From Flavobacteriales bacterium (GTDB lineage Bacteria; Bacteroidota; Bacteroidia; Flavobacteriales_D; Sanyastnellaceae), in assembly GCA_027491075.1 (NCBI GenBank), contig JAIXWX010000010.1, forward strand, positions 91,324-155,323: a DNA stretch of 64,000 nt. Direction: 5' to 3'. The notes below the pieces were generated by a model. The model saw only the letters and a list, made by a program, of their open reading frames with translations, searched no databases and was not told where the DNA came from. Shown here piece by piece: positions 27,420 through 35,130 of this stretch. A program made the translations under genes and the position numbers. Every line of letters starts with the position of its first letter. The stretch's first letter is position 1.

Positions 27420-28081
27420 GATTTATCCGATTTATATAAAAATATATGAACGACAACAGCTACTAGGGCAGCGGCTGTGGGAATCAACAAGTAGATCCAA
27501 AGACTTTCCGTGTGACCAGAAACAATAGCCGGAGCAAACGATCGTACAGGATTCATAGAAGCTCCAGAAACAGGGCCACCGAACAGCGCTTCCAACGACA
27601 CCACCGAACCAATAGCAATTGCCGCAGTCATTCCCTTTTCCTTGGATCCGGTAGAGACATTGAAGATCACCAAGACCAGTATAAAAGTCATGATAAACTC
27701 CAACACTATGGCTTTATGCACCCCATAGCTTGGTAGTGTTGCTCCAAGGCTTGCGCTTTCTGGAAAAAGATATCGCAGAATTGCACTTGCCAACAGAGCA
27801 CCCATTAGCTGAGCCAAGCAGTATGGCAAGACATTCTTGGCAGGAAAACGTTTCGCAGCGAAGAAGGCCAAAGTCACCGCGGGATTGAGGTGTGCACCAG
27901 AAACATCGCCCAAAGAAAAAATCATGGAAGCCACGATGAGTCCAAAAGTAAGAGCGATACCAAGATGCCCAATTACTCCCCCTGAAACCTCGTTGATGAC
28001 AATAGCTCCCGTACCGCAAAAAACGAGAGCAAATGTTCCTATCAATTCTGAAAGTAGTTTCTGTATCATCGTCATTAACAA
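27416..28081 (-). CDS. MIP-family channel (aquaglyceroporin type), probable arsenite channel
   Basis: The 221-residue channel has six membrane helices and two half-helix loops. The first box is SGAHLNPAVT; the second is SGASMNPVRSFAPA, with Val in place of Ala, keeping the selectivity-filter Arg. The start could also be the Met at codon 5 (28069), which matches the family better (MIQKLLSELIGTFALVF) and avoids the 7-nt overlap with the DUF6428 gene. No ArsB or Acr3 pump is present in this cluster; in Sinorhizobium an aquaglyceroporin (AqpS) fills that place and lets arsenite flow out. The same role is inferred here from context. Confidence 0.85.
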   Translation of the reverse strand: MLMTMIQKLLSELIGTFALVFCGTGAIVINEVSGGVIGHLGIALTFGLIVASMIFSLGDVSGAHLNPAVTLAFFAAKRFPAKNVLPYCLAQLMGALLASAILRYLFPESASLGATLPSYGVHKAIVLEFIMTFILVLVIFNVSTGSKEKGMTAAIAIGSVVSLEALFGGPVSGASMNPVRSFAPAIVSGHTESLWIYLLIPTAAALVAVVVHIFLYKSDKS

Positions 28082-28542
28082 CAGCCAGAACCAGGTTTAC
28101 ATGACGTGTCATTGCTCAATTGGGCAATGTTCACTCTGATTTTTTCTTTCGGAACACCACACTTATCCGGTGCCAGACAATTGGTAGTTTTCGCTCTAAG
28201 GTGAAAAACTGATCCTTCCATTTCCAAGTCATACCTTTCAATTGAAGCTCCCTGATACTCCACTTCTACCTGTTCATCTTGAAGTGCTATAACTTCTTGA
28301 GCTTTCTTTATAACACCAATGAGTTTAGAAGCGCCCAATCGGTGGTCGAAATCATCTGCTTCCCACAATTGAAAATTGATGTAGCTTTCTCTTCTAACTT
28401 GTCCGCCACAATCAATAAACTCACGCTGAATGCGACCTACTTCGGTGACATGAAAATGAGCAGGGACAAGGGCTCCATTGGGAAGAACAAACTGAACTTG
28501 ATCCATCTCGTGGAGGATACTTACCACTTCACTTAGTTTCAT
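28075..28542 (-). CDS. DUF6428 family protein of the arsenic operon
   Basis: This 155-residue cytosolic protein matches a family found next to arsR in Bacteroidota (DUF6428). It has the acidic motif WEADDFDHRLGASKL at about residues 59-73. Several cysteines lie at the C-terminus: CLAPDKCG near 123-130 and CKPGSGCC at the very end, which could bind As(III) or another thiophilic metal. The function is not established. It lies 15 nt downstream of arsR and overlaps the channel gene by 7 nt or less. Confidence 0.8.
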   Translation of the reverse strand: MKLSEVVSILHEMDQVQFVLPNGALVPAHFHVTEVGRIQREFIDCGGQVRRESYINFQLWEADDFDHRLGASKLIGVIKKAQEVIALQDEQVEVEYQGASIERYDLEMEGSVFHLRAKTTNCLAPDKCGVPKEKIRVNIAQLSNDTSCKPGSGCC

Positions 28543-28557
28543 ATGTAATGAGATTAT

Positions 28558-28887
28558 TTAGCAACATGTTTTCGATGTTGGTTGTTGATGTATAAAGGTT
28601 TCGAATTTCAAAGCGAATCGTTTCCAGATCTTCTCATCGATGCAGTAGCAAACTTTAGCTCCGTCTACCTCTCCTTTTATTAAACCAATTTTCTTAAGCT
28701 CCTTTAAGTGTTGAGAGATGGTGCTTTGAGAAAGAGGTATTTCACCCACTATATCGCCGCAAATACAGGATTGTTTTTTTAGCAATAGCTGCAGTATAGC
28801 GATTCGCGCAGGGTGGGCAAGCGCTTTGGCGAGCTCTGCTAATTCCACTTCTCTTTTGGAAAACATTTCAACTTTCGAGATTCCCAT
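28558..28887 (-). CDS. arsR: ArsR-family arsenite-responsive repressor
   Basis: The protein is 109 residues from the ATG at 28887. The winged helix includes ELAKALAHPARIAILQLLLK, the recognition helix LSQSTISQHLKELKKIGLIK, and a CxC pair in QSCICGDIVGE at the position of the As(III)-binding CVC of classical ArsR; a further CC is at the C-terminus. A longer reading from 28953 would put a near-perfect palindrome (28899-28918) inside the coding region; the start at MGISKVEMF matches relatives and leaves it upstream as an operator. The gene heads the operon arsR-DUF6428-channel-phosphatase. Confidence 0.9.
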   Translation of the reverse strand: MGISKVEMFSKREVELAELAKALAHPARIAILQLLLKKQSCICGDIVGEIPLSQSTISQHLKELKKIGLIKGEVDGAKVCYCIDEKIWKRFALKFETFIHQQPTSKTCC

Positions 28888-28898
28888 TGTTCTTCTTT

Positions 28899-28918
28899 TC
28901 ATCGCAATATTACGATGA
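28899..28918. promoter_or_regulatory. Candidate ArsR operator
   Basis: TCATCGCAATATTACGATGA is a 20-nt palindrome with 18 of 20 positions symmetric (6-bp outer arms TCATCG/CGATGA, inner AATATT), 11 bp upstream of the preferred arsR start. It could also act on the divergent DUF2892 gene. Confidence 0.6.
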
Positions 28919-29030
28919 ATAGGATAGAAGTTACGATCTCTGATAAAAATCATGTTTTCTTAATGACATTGATCACCAAACTATGGAATCTAAGTTTATA
29001 ACATTTGCTTATAAATTAAACACCAATACC

Positions 29031-29246
29031 ATGAAAAAGAATGTAGGTCTTGCCGATAGAATGATTCGATTAATCATTGCGGCCGTATTATTGGTTTTAT
29101 ACTTTACAGGCACAGTTAGCGGCGGACTCGCCATAGGTGCACTTGTGGTTGCAGCAACCATGGCGCTCACTAGTTTTTTCAGTTTTTGTCCATTGTATCG
29201 TTTATTGGGCTTAAGTACCTGCCCTGTTCGCCCAGCGAAGAAGTAA
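29031..29246 (+). CDS. DUF2892 (YgaP-type) small membrane protein
   Basis: The 71-residue protein begins MKKNVGLADRMIRLIIAAVL, has two membrane helices (about residues 14-30 and 34-53) and ends with CPLYRLLGLSTCPVRPAKK, the pattern of the DUF2892 family (the membrane part of YgaP). The rhodanese domain found in some relatives is absent. An upstream in-frame ATG at 28983 would add 16 unlikely residues. It is divergent from arsR and followed by a strong terminator, so it is transcribed alone. Function unknown; a link to thiol or arsenic stress is only positional. Confidence 0.85.
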   Translation: MKKNVGLADRMIRLIIAAVLLVLYFTGTVSGGLAIGALVVAATMALTSFFSFCPLYRLLGLSTCPVRPAKK

Positions 29247-29267
29247 TTTTTAAAAATCCCAACTTAG

Positions 29268-29308
29268 AGATTAAATTCAAGGTTTTGTCTTTGAATTTAA
29301 TCTTTTTT
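29268..29308 (+). terminator. Terminator of the DUF2892 gene
   Basis: AGATTAAATTCAA and TTGAATTTAATCT are perfect 13-bp arms with a 10-nt loop, followed by a T run. Confidence 0.85.
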
Positions 29309-29333
29309 ATTTTTATTTTCATCTAAATATTTC

Positions 29334-29341
29334 TACATTCG
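29334..29341 (+). promoter_or_regulatory. Candidate -7 element of the GAF kinase gene
   Basis: TACATTCG, one mismatch to TANNTTTG, 18 nt before the ATG at 29360. Confidence 0.4.
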
Positions 29342-29359
29342 GTCGACTAAATTAAACTC

Positions 29360-30508
29360 ATGGATTATTCTATAGACCTAATCCAAGAACTCGACAGCAT
29401 TTCCAAGATTCATTATCTGAAAAGAGATGATTTAGATGAGATGATGATCGAGTTTGCCAAACGGCTCACCGTTACACTTCGGATTGAGCGCATGAGTGTT
29501 TGGTTATTTGATAAGCAGGGTGATCTTCAATCGATGGGGGAATATGATTCTCGCTCCAAGGAGTATTCTAAGAATAAGACATTGTACAAAAAGGATTTTC
29601 CTCGTTATTTTCAAGCAATCTCTGAGAATAAAATTATACTTGTTGAAGACGTATTGGAAGATGAGAAGACGAGTGAACTTAACGAGTTGTATAGTATTCC
29701 AGCCGGAGTGCGTTCATTGATGGATATTCCGTTGCGTATTGCTGGAAATTTGGTAGGCGTCATGTGTTTTGAGAAGACCGATATTGTAAAGGAGTTTTCG
29801 TCTCGTGATCAAGCATTTGCATTTAGTGTTTCGTTGGTTTTTGCAAGCAATCTTGAGGCACGCCAACGCCGTGCACTTCAGCATCAGTTGGAACTAACCC
29901 TTAATGAAAAAGAAAGGCTTATTAAAGAGTTGAACCATCGGGTAAAAAACAACTTTTCCATACTTATTGGTTTATTGAGAATTGCAAAACAGAATACCAA
30001 AAACAATGCATTGGAATCGTTTATCGACGAGCATGAGCAGCAGATTTTTTCAATCTTAAAAATTCACGAACTACTCGGTAGATCTCAGCGTTTGACACAC
30101 ATTAATATTTCCGACTACCTTCATGAGCTGACCGATCAATACAAGAAGTCTCATACTTCCATTCGAAATCAGTTTTTAATTCAGATAGACGCTATTGATT
30201 ATGACATTCCCACCAAACAAGCAACCCATATTGGATTGATCGTAAGTGAGGTGATAATAAACTCGATCAAACATTCTCTTCCTGGCAGTGACCAATACCA
30301 ATTCAAGATTCAAGTGAGTGAAACTCCAACTTACATACAACTTACCATTGGCGACAACGGAAGGGGCTTTGATTTTGATAAGAAGTTGTTAGGAGATACG
30401 TTGGGCTTACCTCTTATAAAAGATTTGGCTGAAGATGCAGAGCTAGATACGCAGTATCCGAGTTTCCAGCAACCGTATTACATTTTTCGGATTTACAAAG
30501 ATCTCTAA
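29360..30508 (+). CDS. Soluble GAF-domain histidine kinase (HisKA_2 type)
   Basis: The 382-residue protein has no membrane segments. Residues about 20-165 form a GAF domain (ERMSVWLFDKQGDLQ; AGVRSLMDIPLRIAGNLVGV). The HisKA_2 dimerisation helix contains the phospho-acceptor His in LIKELNHRVKNNFSILIGLL at about residue 194. A HATPase domain follows (SEVIINSIKHS, GDNGRGFDF, LGLPLIKDLAED). Such kinases usually signal to separately encoded or PAS-type regulators; no partner is adjacent, since the next gene is convergent and belongs to another pair. The ligand of the GAF domain is unknown. Confidence 0.88.
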   Translation: MDYSIDLIQELDSISKIHYLKRDDLDEMMIEFAKRLTVTLRIERMSVWLFDKQGDLQSMGEYDSRSKEYSKNKTLYKKDFPRYFQAISENKIILVEDVLEDEKTSELNELYSIPAGVRSLMDIPLRIAGNLVGVMCFEKTDIVKEFSSRDQAFAFSVSLVFASNLEARQRRALQHQLELTLNEKERLIKELNHRVKNNFSILIGLLRIAKQNTKNNALESFIDEHEQQIFSILKIHELLGRSQRLTHINISDYLHELTDQYKKSHTSIRNQFLIQIDAIDYDIPTKQATHIGLIVSEVIINSIKHSLPGSDQYQFKIQVSETPTYIQLTIGDNGRGFDFDKKLLGDTLGLPLIKDLAEDAELDTQYPSFQQPYYIFRIYKDL

Positions 30509-30517
30509 GTCTAATCG

Positions 30518-31231
30518 TTAAGATTTGTTTTCAAGTCGAAAACCCACTCCGTGAACATTGACAATTGCCAGGCTAGGATCATCGCTGAGGTATTTTCTCA
30601 ACTTGGTAATGAAAACATCCATGCTTCTTCCTACAAAATAGCTATCGTCTCCCCAAATCATATTGGCGATTAGTTCTCGTTCCAACACCTGATCTTGATG
30701 TTCACACAGCAACTTTAGAAGTTCCGCTTCTTTCTTGGTCAATTTCTTTTTCTCCTCACCTATTCTCAGTTCATAATTGGGGAAATCGAAAATATAATTC
30801 CCAACTTGAATTTTAGTTTTCTCATTGCTTTCATTTCGGAACTTAGGATTTCTTTTCAAAATCGCTTTTATTCTTAAAACCAGTTCCTCTGTGCTGAAAG
30901 GCTTTGTGATATAATCGTCGGCTCCAACTTTAAAGCCCTTGATTTTGTCCTCGGCCATTTCTCTTGCAGTAAGAAAAACGATGGGTATTTCTTCGTTGGT
31001 TTTGCGAATGTCTTCGGCTAGACTAAATCCGTCCTTTTTAGGCATCATTACATCAAGAAGACACAGATCATATTCCTCCTTATTGAAGTTTTGCAAGCCT
31101 TCTTTTCCATCCTTCGCCAAGTGTACTCGATAGCCCTCCATCTTCAGCACATCTTGAATGACGAAACCAAGGTTCATGTCGTCCTCCACCAGAAGAATTC
31201 TCGGAGTATTCATATTTTTATCTTCTATCAT
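30518..31231 (-). CDS. OmpR-type response regulator
   Basis: The 237-residue regulator has a receiver domain (1-125) with acidic residues in LLVEDDMNLGF, the phospho-acceptor Asp in LCLLDVMMPKKDGF, Thr in VFLTAREMA and Lys in YITKPFSTEEL. The OmpR/PhoB winged helix (about 140-235) has KKEAELLKLLCEHQDQVLER and GRSMDVFITKLRKYL. The ATG overlaps the upstream kinase stop by 4 nt, so this is a coupled HK-RR pair. A start at codon 7 (MNTPRILLVEDD) is possible. Confidence 0.93.
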   Translation of the reverse strand: MIEDKNMNTPRILLVEDDMNLGFVIQDVLKMEGYRVHLAKDGKEGLQNFNKEEYDLCLLDVMMPKKDGFSLAEDIRKTNEEIPIVFLTAREMAEDKIKGFKVGADDYITKPFSTEELVLRIKAILKRNPKFRNESNEKTKIQVGNYIFDFPNYELRIGEEKKKLTKKEAELLKLLCEHQDQVLERELIANMIWGDDSYFVGRSMDVFITKLRKYLSDDPSLAIVNVHGVGFRLENKS

Positions 31232-32502
31232 ACGGATGTTTTAAATGACATGGTAAAAGTAGTACCCACACCCTTTTTACTTTCAACATTAATTTTTGCT
31301 TTATGAGCTTTTAGGATAGTATTAACATAAAAAAGGCCCAATCCGAAACCTTTGATATTATGTAAATCACCGGTTGGCACTCTATAGAATTTATCAAATA
31401 TCATTCTGAGGTGATTTTTTTCAATTCCCACCCCATTGTCTTTAACGTGAATGAGCAGCTCACTTCCTTTATTTTCAGTTTTTACAATAATCTTTGGGTC
31501 TACTTCGGTGTATTTTCTTGCGTTGTCCAGTAAGTTATATACAACATTAGTCAAGTGCACTACGTCACCGGATACTACCGCATTCTGAGCGTTGGTTACT
31601 GCCTCAATAGTGCCACCTCTTTCCTCGATATTCACTTTAAAAGTTTCCACCGCACGTTGGACGATGGCATTCATGTCCACCTGTTCAAATCGAATATTTA
31701 CCTTTCTTGGGGTCAGCGTAGCGATCTGAAGTACTTTATCTACTTGAGATCTTAGTCGTTGATTTTCATTCTTAATGATGGAGACATATTGTTTAAAACG
31801 TTCCTTTTGATCCAGTATATCGGGTTTAGAAAGGGCTTCTGCACTCAGGCTAATCGTTGAGATGGGAGTCTTCAACTCGTGAGTCATATTATTGATGAAG
31901 TCCGTTTTGACCTCCGACAATCGCTTTTGCTTGAGAATAACGGCGATCGTATAAGAAAAGAATACAACGATCAAAAAGATGACAAAACTCGAATACATCC
32001 AAAAGTCTAGTTGTTTGAGGATGATTGCCGTTTTATTGGGAAAAAGAACGGCGAAATAGTGTCCGTCTGGTTCAAATTTCGAGGTGATGGTAACTGTTTC
32101 GTGTTGTACGATAAGATCATCTTGACCGAAGTTCACTCTGCTGCTAAATACCACACTATCGGTAAAACAGTCATAAATTCCATATTCAAAATCTTCCGTG
32201 AGGTTGTAGCGTTCAAATTGTTCTTTGATTAATGTTTCCAATAAAAACGGCGATGGTGTCTCATTGATATTTGCCACATAAAAATTGCTTTCTTTTTGCA
32301 GGACCGGCTCCGTGATAGCACTATCATTATTCATCACCAGGATTTGTTCGACTACGTTGCTAAGTGCGTTTATCACGTTATCATTGAATTGACGTTCTTG
32401 AATGCCGTAGGCTTTGCGCACCCAAAAAACCTGTCCTGCAATAATTACCGCTAAAGAAAAGATTGCCAAAAGGATGACAATAATGATGGTTTTTCTGCTC
32501 AT
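31228..32502 (-). CDS. Membrane sensor histidine kinase
   Basis: The 424-residue kinase has a membrane helix at the start (TIIIVILLAIFSLAVIIAG), a periplasmic domain of about 140 residues, a second helix (FVIFLIVVFFSYTIAVIL), then HisKA with the phospho-acceptor in NNMTHELKTPISTISLS. The HATPase part shows NLLDNARKYTE, DNGVGIEKNHLR and GFGLGLFYVN. An in-frame ATG 8 codons upstream (32526) is the other candidate; I prefer 32502 because family members start just before the helix. The signal is unknown; the periplasmic region has no recognised fold. Transcribed with the downstream regulator. Confidence 0.9.
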   Translation of the reverse strand: MSRKTIIIVILLAIFSLAVIIAGQVFWVRKAYGIQERQFNDNVINALSNVVEQILVMNNDSAITEPVLQKESNFYVANINETPSPFLLETLIKEQFERYNLTEDFEYGIYDCFTDSVVFSSRVNFGQDDLIVQHETVTITSKFEPDGHYFAVLFPNKTAIILKQLDFWMYSSFVIFLIVVFFSYTIAVILKQKRLSEVKTDFINNMTHELKTPISTISLSAEALSKPDILDQKERFKQYVSIIKNENQRLRSQVDKVLQIATLTPRKVNIRFEQVDMNAIVQRAVETFKVNIEERGGTIEAVTNAQNAVVSGDVVHLTNVVYNLLDNARKYTEVDPKIIVKTENKGSELLIHVKDNGVGIEKNHLRMIFDKFYRVPTGDLHNIKGFGLGLFYVNTILKAHKAKINVESKKGVGTTFTMSFKTSV

Positions 32503-32575
32503 AACTTGAGTTCGAATGTAGTGCAAAGTTCGAATTATTTTCTTCGATTATCTTCGCCCCAAATAGAAATGTAAT

Positions 32576-33457
32576 ATGAAAGCATATGTATTTCCCGGTC
32601 AGGGATCTCAGTTTCCAGGAATGGGCAAAGAACTTTATGAGTCTAATCCCGTTGCTAAAAAGATGATGCAGCGTGCAGATGAGGTATTGGGCTTTTCTCT
32701 TACCGATGTCATGTTCAATGGTAGTGAAGAGGATTTAAAGCAGACTAGAGTCACCCAGCCGGCGATATTCTTACACAGTGTGGTCTTGGCAGCTTGCTTG
32801 GGGGATCGTTTTCAGCCTCAGATGGTAGCGGGACACAGTTTGGGAGAGTTTTCTTCCTTGGTAGCAAACAAGACTTTAGAGTTCGAAGATGCTTTGCGTT
32901 TAGTCTATAGCAGAGCCTTGGCCATGCAGAAAGCATGTGAACACACCCCGAGTACGATGGCAGCCATTTTAGGTTTGGAAGATCAGATAGTAGAGCGAAT
33001 TTGCTCTGAGACTCCGGGCGTGGTTGTAGCTGCCAACTACAATTGCCCAGGGCAATTGGTCATCAGCGGAGAGCTTAGTGCAATTGATGAGGCATGTGCG
33101 GCGCTGACTGCAGCCGGTGCGAAGAGAGCTTTAAAACTAGCCGTTGGCGGTGCTTTTCATAGTCCTTTGATGGAACCTGCGCGCGTTGAGCTTGAAAGCG
33201 CCATTGCCTCGACTCATTTTAGCAAACCTATTTGTCCAGTTTATCAAAATGTAACCGCTAAAGCGGTTTCCGATCCTGAAGAGATAAAGAAAAATCTTAT
33301 TCTTCAATTGACAGCGCCCGTCCGTTGGACACAGAGCATGCATTCAATGCTCGAAGACGGTTGCACGGAAGTAATTGAAGTTGGTCCTGGGAAAGTGCTT
33401 CAAGGATTGTTCAAGAAAGTTAGTCGAGATTTGCCGGTGAGTTCGGCTGAAGTTTAA
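32576..33457 (+). CDS. fabD: Malonyl CoA-acyl carrier protein transacylase
   Basis: FabD (293 residues) transfers malonyl groups to ACP at the start of fatty-acid elongation. The start MKAYVFPGQGSQFPGMGKEL, the nucleophile Ser88 in GHSLGE, and the catalytic His195 in GGAFHSPLM are present, as is the VIEVGPGKVLQGL end. Other fab genes are not adjacent. A TATCTTCG element near 32547 may be its -7. A near-perfect bidirectional hairpin follows. Confidence 0.97.
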   Translation: MKAYVFPGQGSQFPGMGKELYESNPVAKKMMQRADEVLGFSLTDVMFNGSEEDLKQTRVTQPAIFLHSVVLAACLGDRFQPQMVAGHSLGEFSSLVANKTLEFEDALRLVYSRALAMQKACEHTPSTMAAILGLEDQIVERICSETPGVVVAANYNCPGQLVISGELSAIDEACAALTAAGAKRALKLAVGGAFHSPLMEPARVELESAIASTHFSKPICPVYQNVTAKAVSDPEEIKKNLILQLTAPVRWTQSMHSMLEDGCTEVIEVGPGKVLQGLFKKVSRDLPVSSAEV

Positions 33458-33485
33458 CAAAAAGGCCAGCTAGCTGGCCTTTTTG
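33458..33485. terminator. Bidirectional terminator shared by fabD and the small coiled-coil gene
   Basis: AAAAAGGCCAGC and GCTGGCCTTTTT are perfect 12-bp arms around TA, with T runs on both strands, between two convergent genes. Confidence 0.92.
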
Positions 33486-33509
33486 TTTATTACATGATTA
33501 ACGAATTGC

Positions 33510-33713
33510 TCAGGACTTTTTCACCTGAAGCTTATTGGATTCTAGAAAAGTAAACATGGAACTCATAAGCTCTTCTCTCTCTTGAAGTTCCTTTTGTAAC
33601 TTCTGATTCTCTTGAAGGAGTATTTCTACCTCTTGTTTGAGGGCAGTGATTTGGTCAGCGGTGGGAGATTCCAAACGGACCAATTGCTTTCGATATTCGT
33701 TGTGGCTGTTCAC
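33510..33713 (-). CDS. Small coiled-coil protein of unknown function
   Basis: The 67-residue product is nearly all helix: a heptad-rich stretch from about residue 20 to 50 (EVEILLQENQKLQKELQERE) looks like a coiled coil of about four heptads. No signal peptide or membrane segment. It is convergent with fabD and reads into the shared terminator, which supports it as a real gene; no family is recognised. Confidence 0.55.
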   Translation of the reverse strand: MNSHNEYRKQLVRLESPTADQITALKQEVEILLQENQKLQKELQEREELMSSMFTFLESNKLQVKKS

Positions 33714-33825
33714 GGTTCACTTGTTTGCCACAAATATGAATGCTTTACAACTATCCTTGACGAAAAGATTATCAAAAGATTTGAACCTTAAATTGTTAAC
33801 GGCTTAAAAATCAAGAAATTCAGAA

Positions 33826-33843
33826 AACTGATAAATATCAGTT
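33826..33843. promoter_or_regulatory. FNR/Crp-type palindrome upstream of usp
   Basis: AACTGATA-AA-TATCAGTT has perfect 8-bp arms. Read as CTGAT-N4-ATCAG it matches the FNR half-site logic (TTGAT-N4-ATCAA) with the outer base changed. Its centre is about 36 bp upstream of a -7-like element, which places it near -41 to -46 from the expected start, where a class II activator would sit. Confidence 0.6.
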
Positions 33844-33867
33844 CCAAATCTGACTCCACTCAAGCGA

Positions 33868-33874
33868 TAATTTG
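33868..33874 (+). promoter_or_regulatory. Candidate -7 element of usp-ccoI
   Basis: TAATTTG is one base short of TANNTTTG. No TTG is found 19 nt upstream, consistent with an activator-dependent promoter. Confidence 0.35.
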
Positions 33875-33913
33875 ATTAGTCAGTGGATTTTTGGATCAAA
33901 ATACAAGGTCCAA

Positions 33914-34759
33914 ATGAACTCTATAATTGTCACGAGTGATTTCACCAAAGAATCACGTTCTGCTGTTAATTATGCCGCGCGCTTGGCCCTTCTCACAAGG
34001 TCCGAGTTGCTTGTTTTGCATGCTACCAATATCCCAGTGGTAAGTGATGCTTTCATTGATGTGAGTATCACCTTGGATGAACTCGATCGCTCTGATAAGG
34101 AAAAGATGGATGAATTGGTTCGTCAAATCTCTAGTAAATATGGACCTGCCCTTAAAATAAAGGGGAACTCCGAAATTGGTTTAACCACAGAACTTTTAGA
34201 AGACCTGACCGAGAGTCATCAAAACTGCTTGGTTGTCATGGGAATGAAACATGTGGATCGATTTACCGAATTATTATTCGGTAGCACATCCACCGATATG
34301 GTGGGTCGCCTGAATTGCCCGCTGATGATCATTCCTCAAGATGCTCGTTTTAGACCTTGGAAAAAAATAGCATTTGCCTTTGACGACAAAGACTTCCCGA
34401 CGGATTCAGGGGTTTCATTGATAAAAGGTCTTGAGGAAAAGTTTGAATCTAAATTCCATTACATACACATAATTGACGACAATAATCCTATTCGACAAGT
34501 CCAAACCATCGAAAATGTAAAAGACTACTTAGGTCAAACAGCTCAAGTGCATTTTGTAGATTCAGGAGACCATGCGACAGTAGAAGCATTGGAAGACTGG
34601 GTAAGAAGATATAAATGCAATGTGCTAGTGATGGTTGCACGCAAGCATACGCTCCTCGAAAGAACATTCAAAAGCTCTCACTCTAGAAAAATGGCCTTCA
34701 AAAGTGCCGTTCCACTACTAATATTATCAGAAAACAACAAGAACAATCCATGGAAATGA
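33914..34759 (+). CDS. Tandem universal stress protein
   Basis: The 281-residue protein holds two UspA-like domains (about 1-145 and 150-281). The first begins MNSIIVTSDFTKESRSAVNY and ends with VVMGMKHVDRFTELLFGSTS, followed by LNCPLMIIP, close to the ATP-binding G-2x-G-9x-GS motif. The second is more diverged (KIAFAFDDKDF; NVLVMVARKHT). A start at 33872 would add 14 residues with no support. Usp genes often accompany cbb3 oxidase genes. The stop overlaps the next ATG by 4 nt. The FNR-type palindrome upstream suggests expression when oxygen is low. Confidence 0.88.
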   Translation: MNSIIVTSDFTKESRSAVNYAARLALLTRSELLVLHATNIPVVSDAFIDVSITLDELDRSDKEKMDELVRQISSKYGPALKIKGNSEIGLTTELLEDLTESHQNCLVVMGMKHVDRFTELLFGSTSTDMVGRLNCPLMIIPQDARFRPWKKIAFAFDDKDFPTDSGVSLIKGLEEKFESKFHYIHIIDDNNPIRQVQTIENVKDYLGQTAQVHFVDSGDHATVEALEDWVRRYKCNVLVMVARKHTLLERTFKSSHSRKMAFKSAVPLLILSENNKNNPWK

Positions 34760-35130
34760 ATATTCACATTGAAGACCACCTAACGATAAAGGAAATCCAA
34801 AAAGAGTTTTCCAGTCGTTTTCCTTTCTTAAAGTTGGAATTTTTCTCAAAGCCCCACCAACACGGTAAAGGTTCTGAGCGAAAATATATGAGAGCGCAGG
34901 ATAGTGTTCTCAAAGACTTACGCCGCGTGCATAGCGAAGGACACTTGCACATTGAAGAAAACATGACGGTAGGAGAATTGGAGGATCTCTTCCGAGACAA
35001 CTTCGGTTTATTTGTACAAGTGTTTAGAAGATCGGGAAGACTTTGGCTTGAAACCACTGCTACCGATAATTGGACTTTAAAGACACAAAACGAACAAGGT
35101 CAAGAACTTTCTTTAGACTATTCTGAATAA
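34756..35130 (+). CDS. Unknown protein with an internal duplication, translationally coupled to usp and ccoI
   Basis: The 124-residue product contains two copies of a 28-residue module: residues 3-30 (IHIEDHLTIKEIQKEFSSRF...) and 64-91 (LHIEENMTVGELEDLFRDNF...). They share HIE-x3-T-x2-E-x4-F-x3-F. The linker is basic. There is no signal peptide or membrane helix. It overlaps usp by 4 nt (ATGA) and its stop shares one base with the ccoI start (TAATG), so the three are translated as a unit. A role in cbb3 assembly or in copper handling is suggested only by position. Confidence 0.75.
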   Translation: MNIHIEDHLTIKEIQKEFSSRFPFLKLEFFSKPHQHGKGSERKYMRAQDSVLKDLRRVHSEGHLHIEENMTVGELEDLFRDNFGLFVQVFRRSGRLWLETTATDNWTLKTQNEQGQELSLDYSE

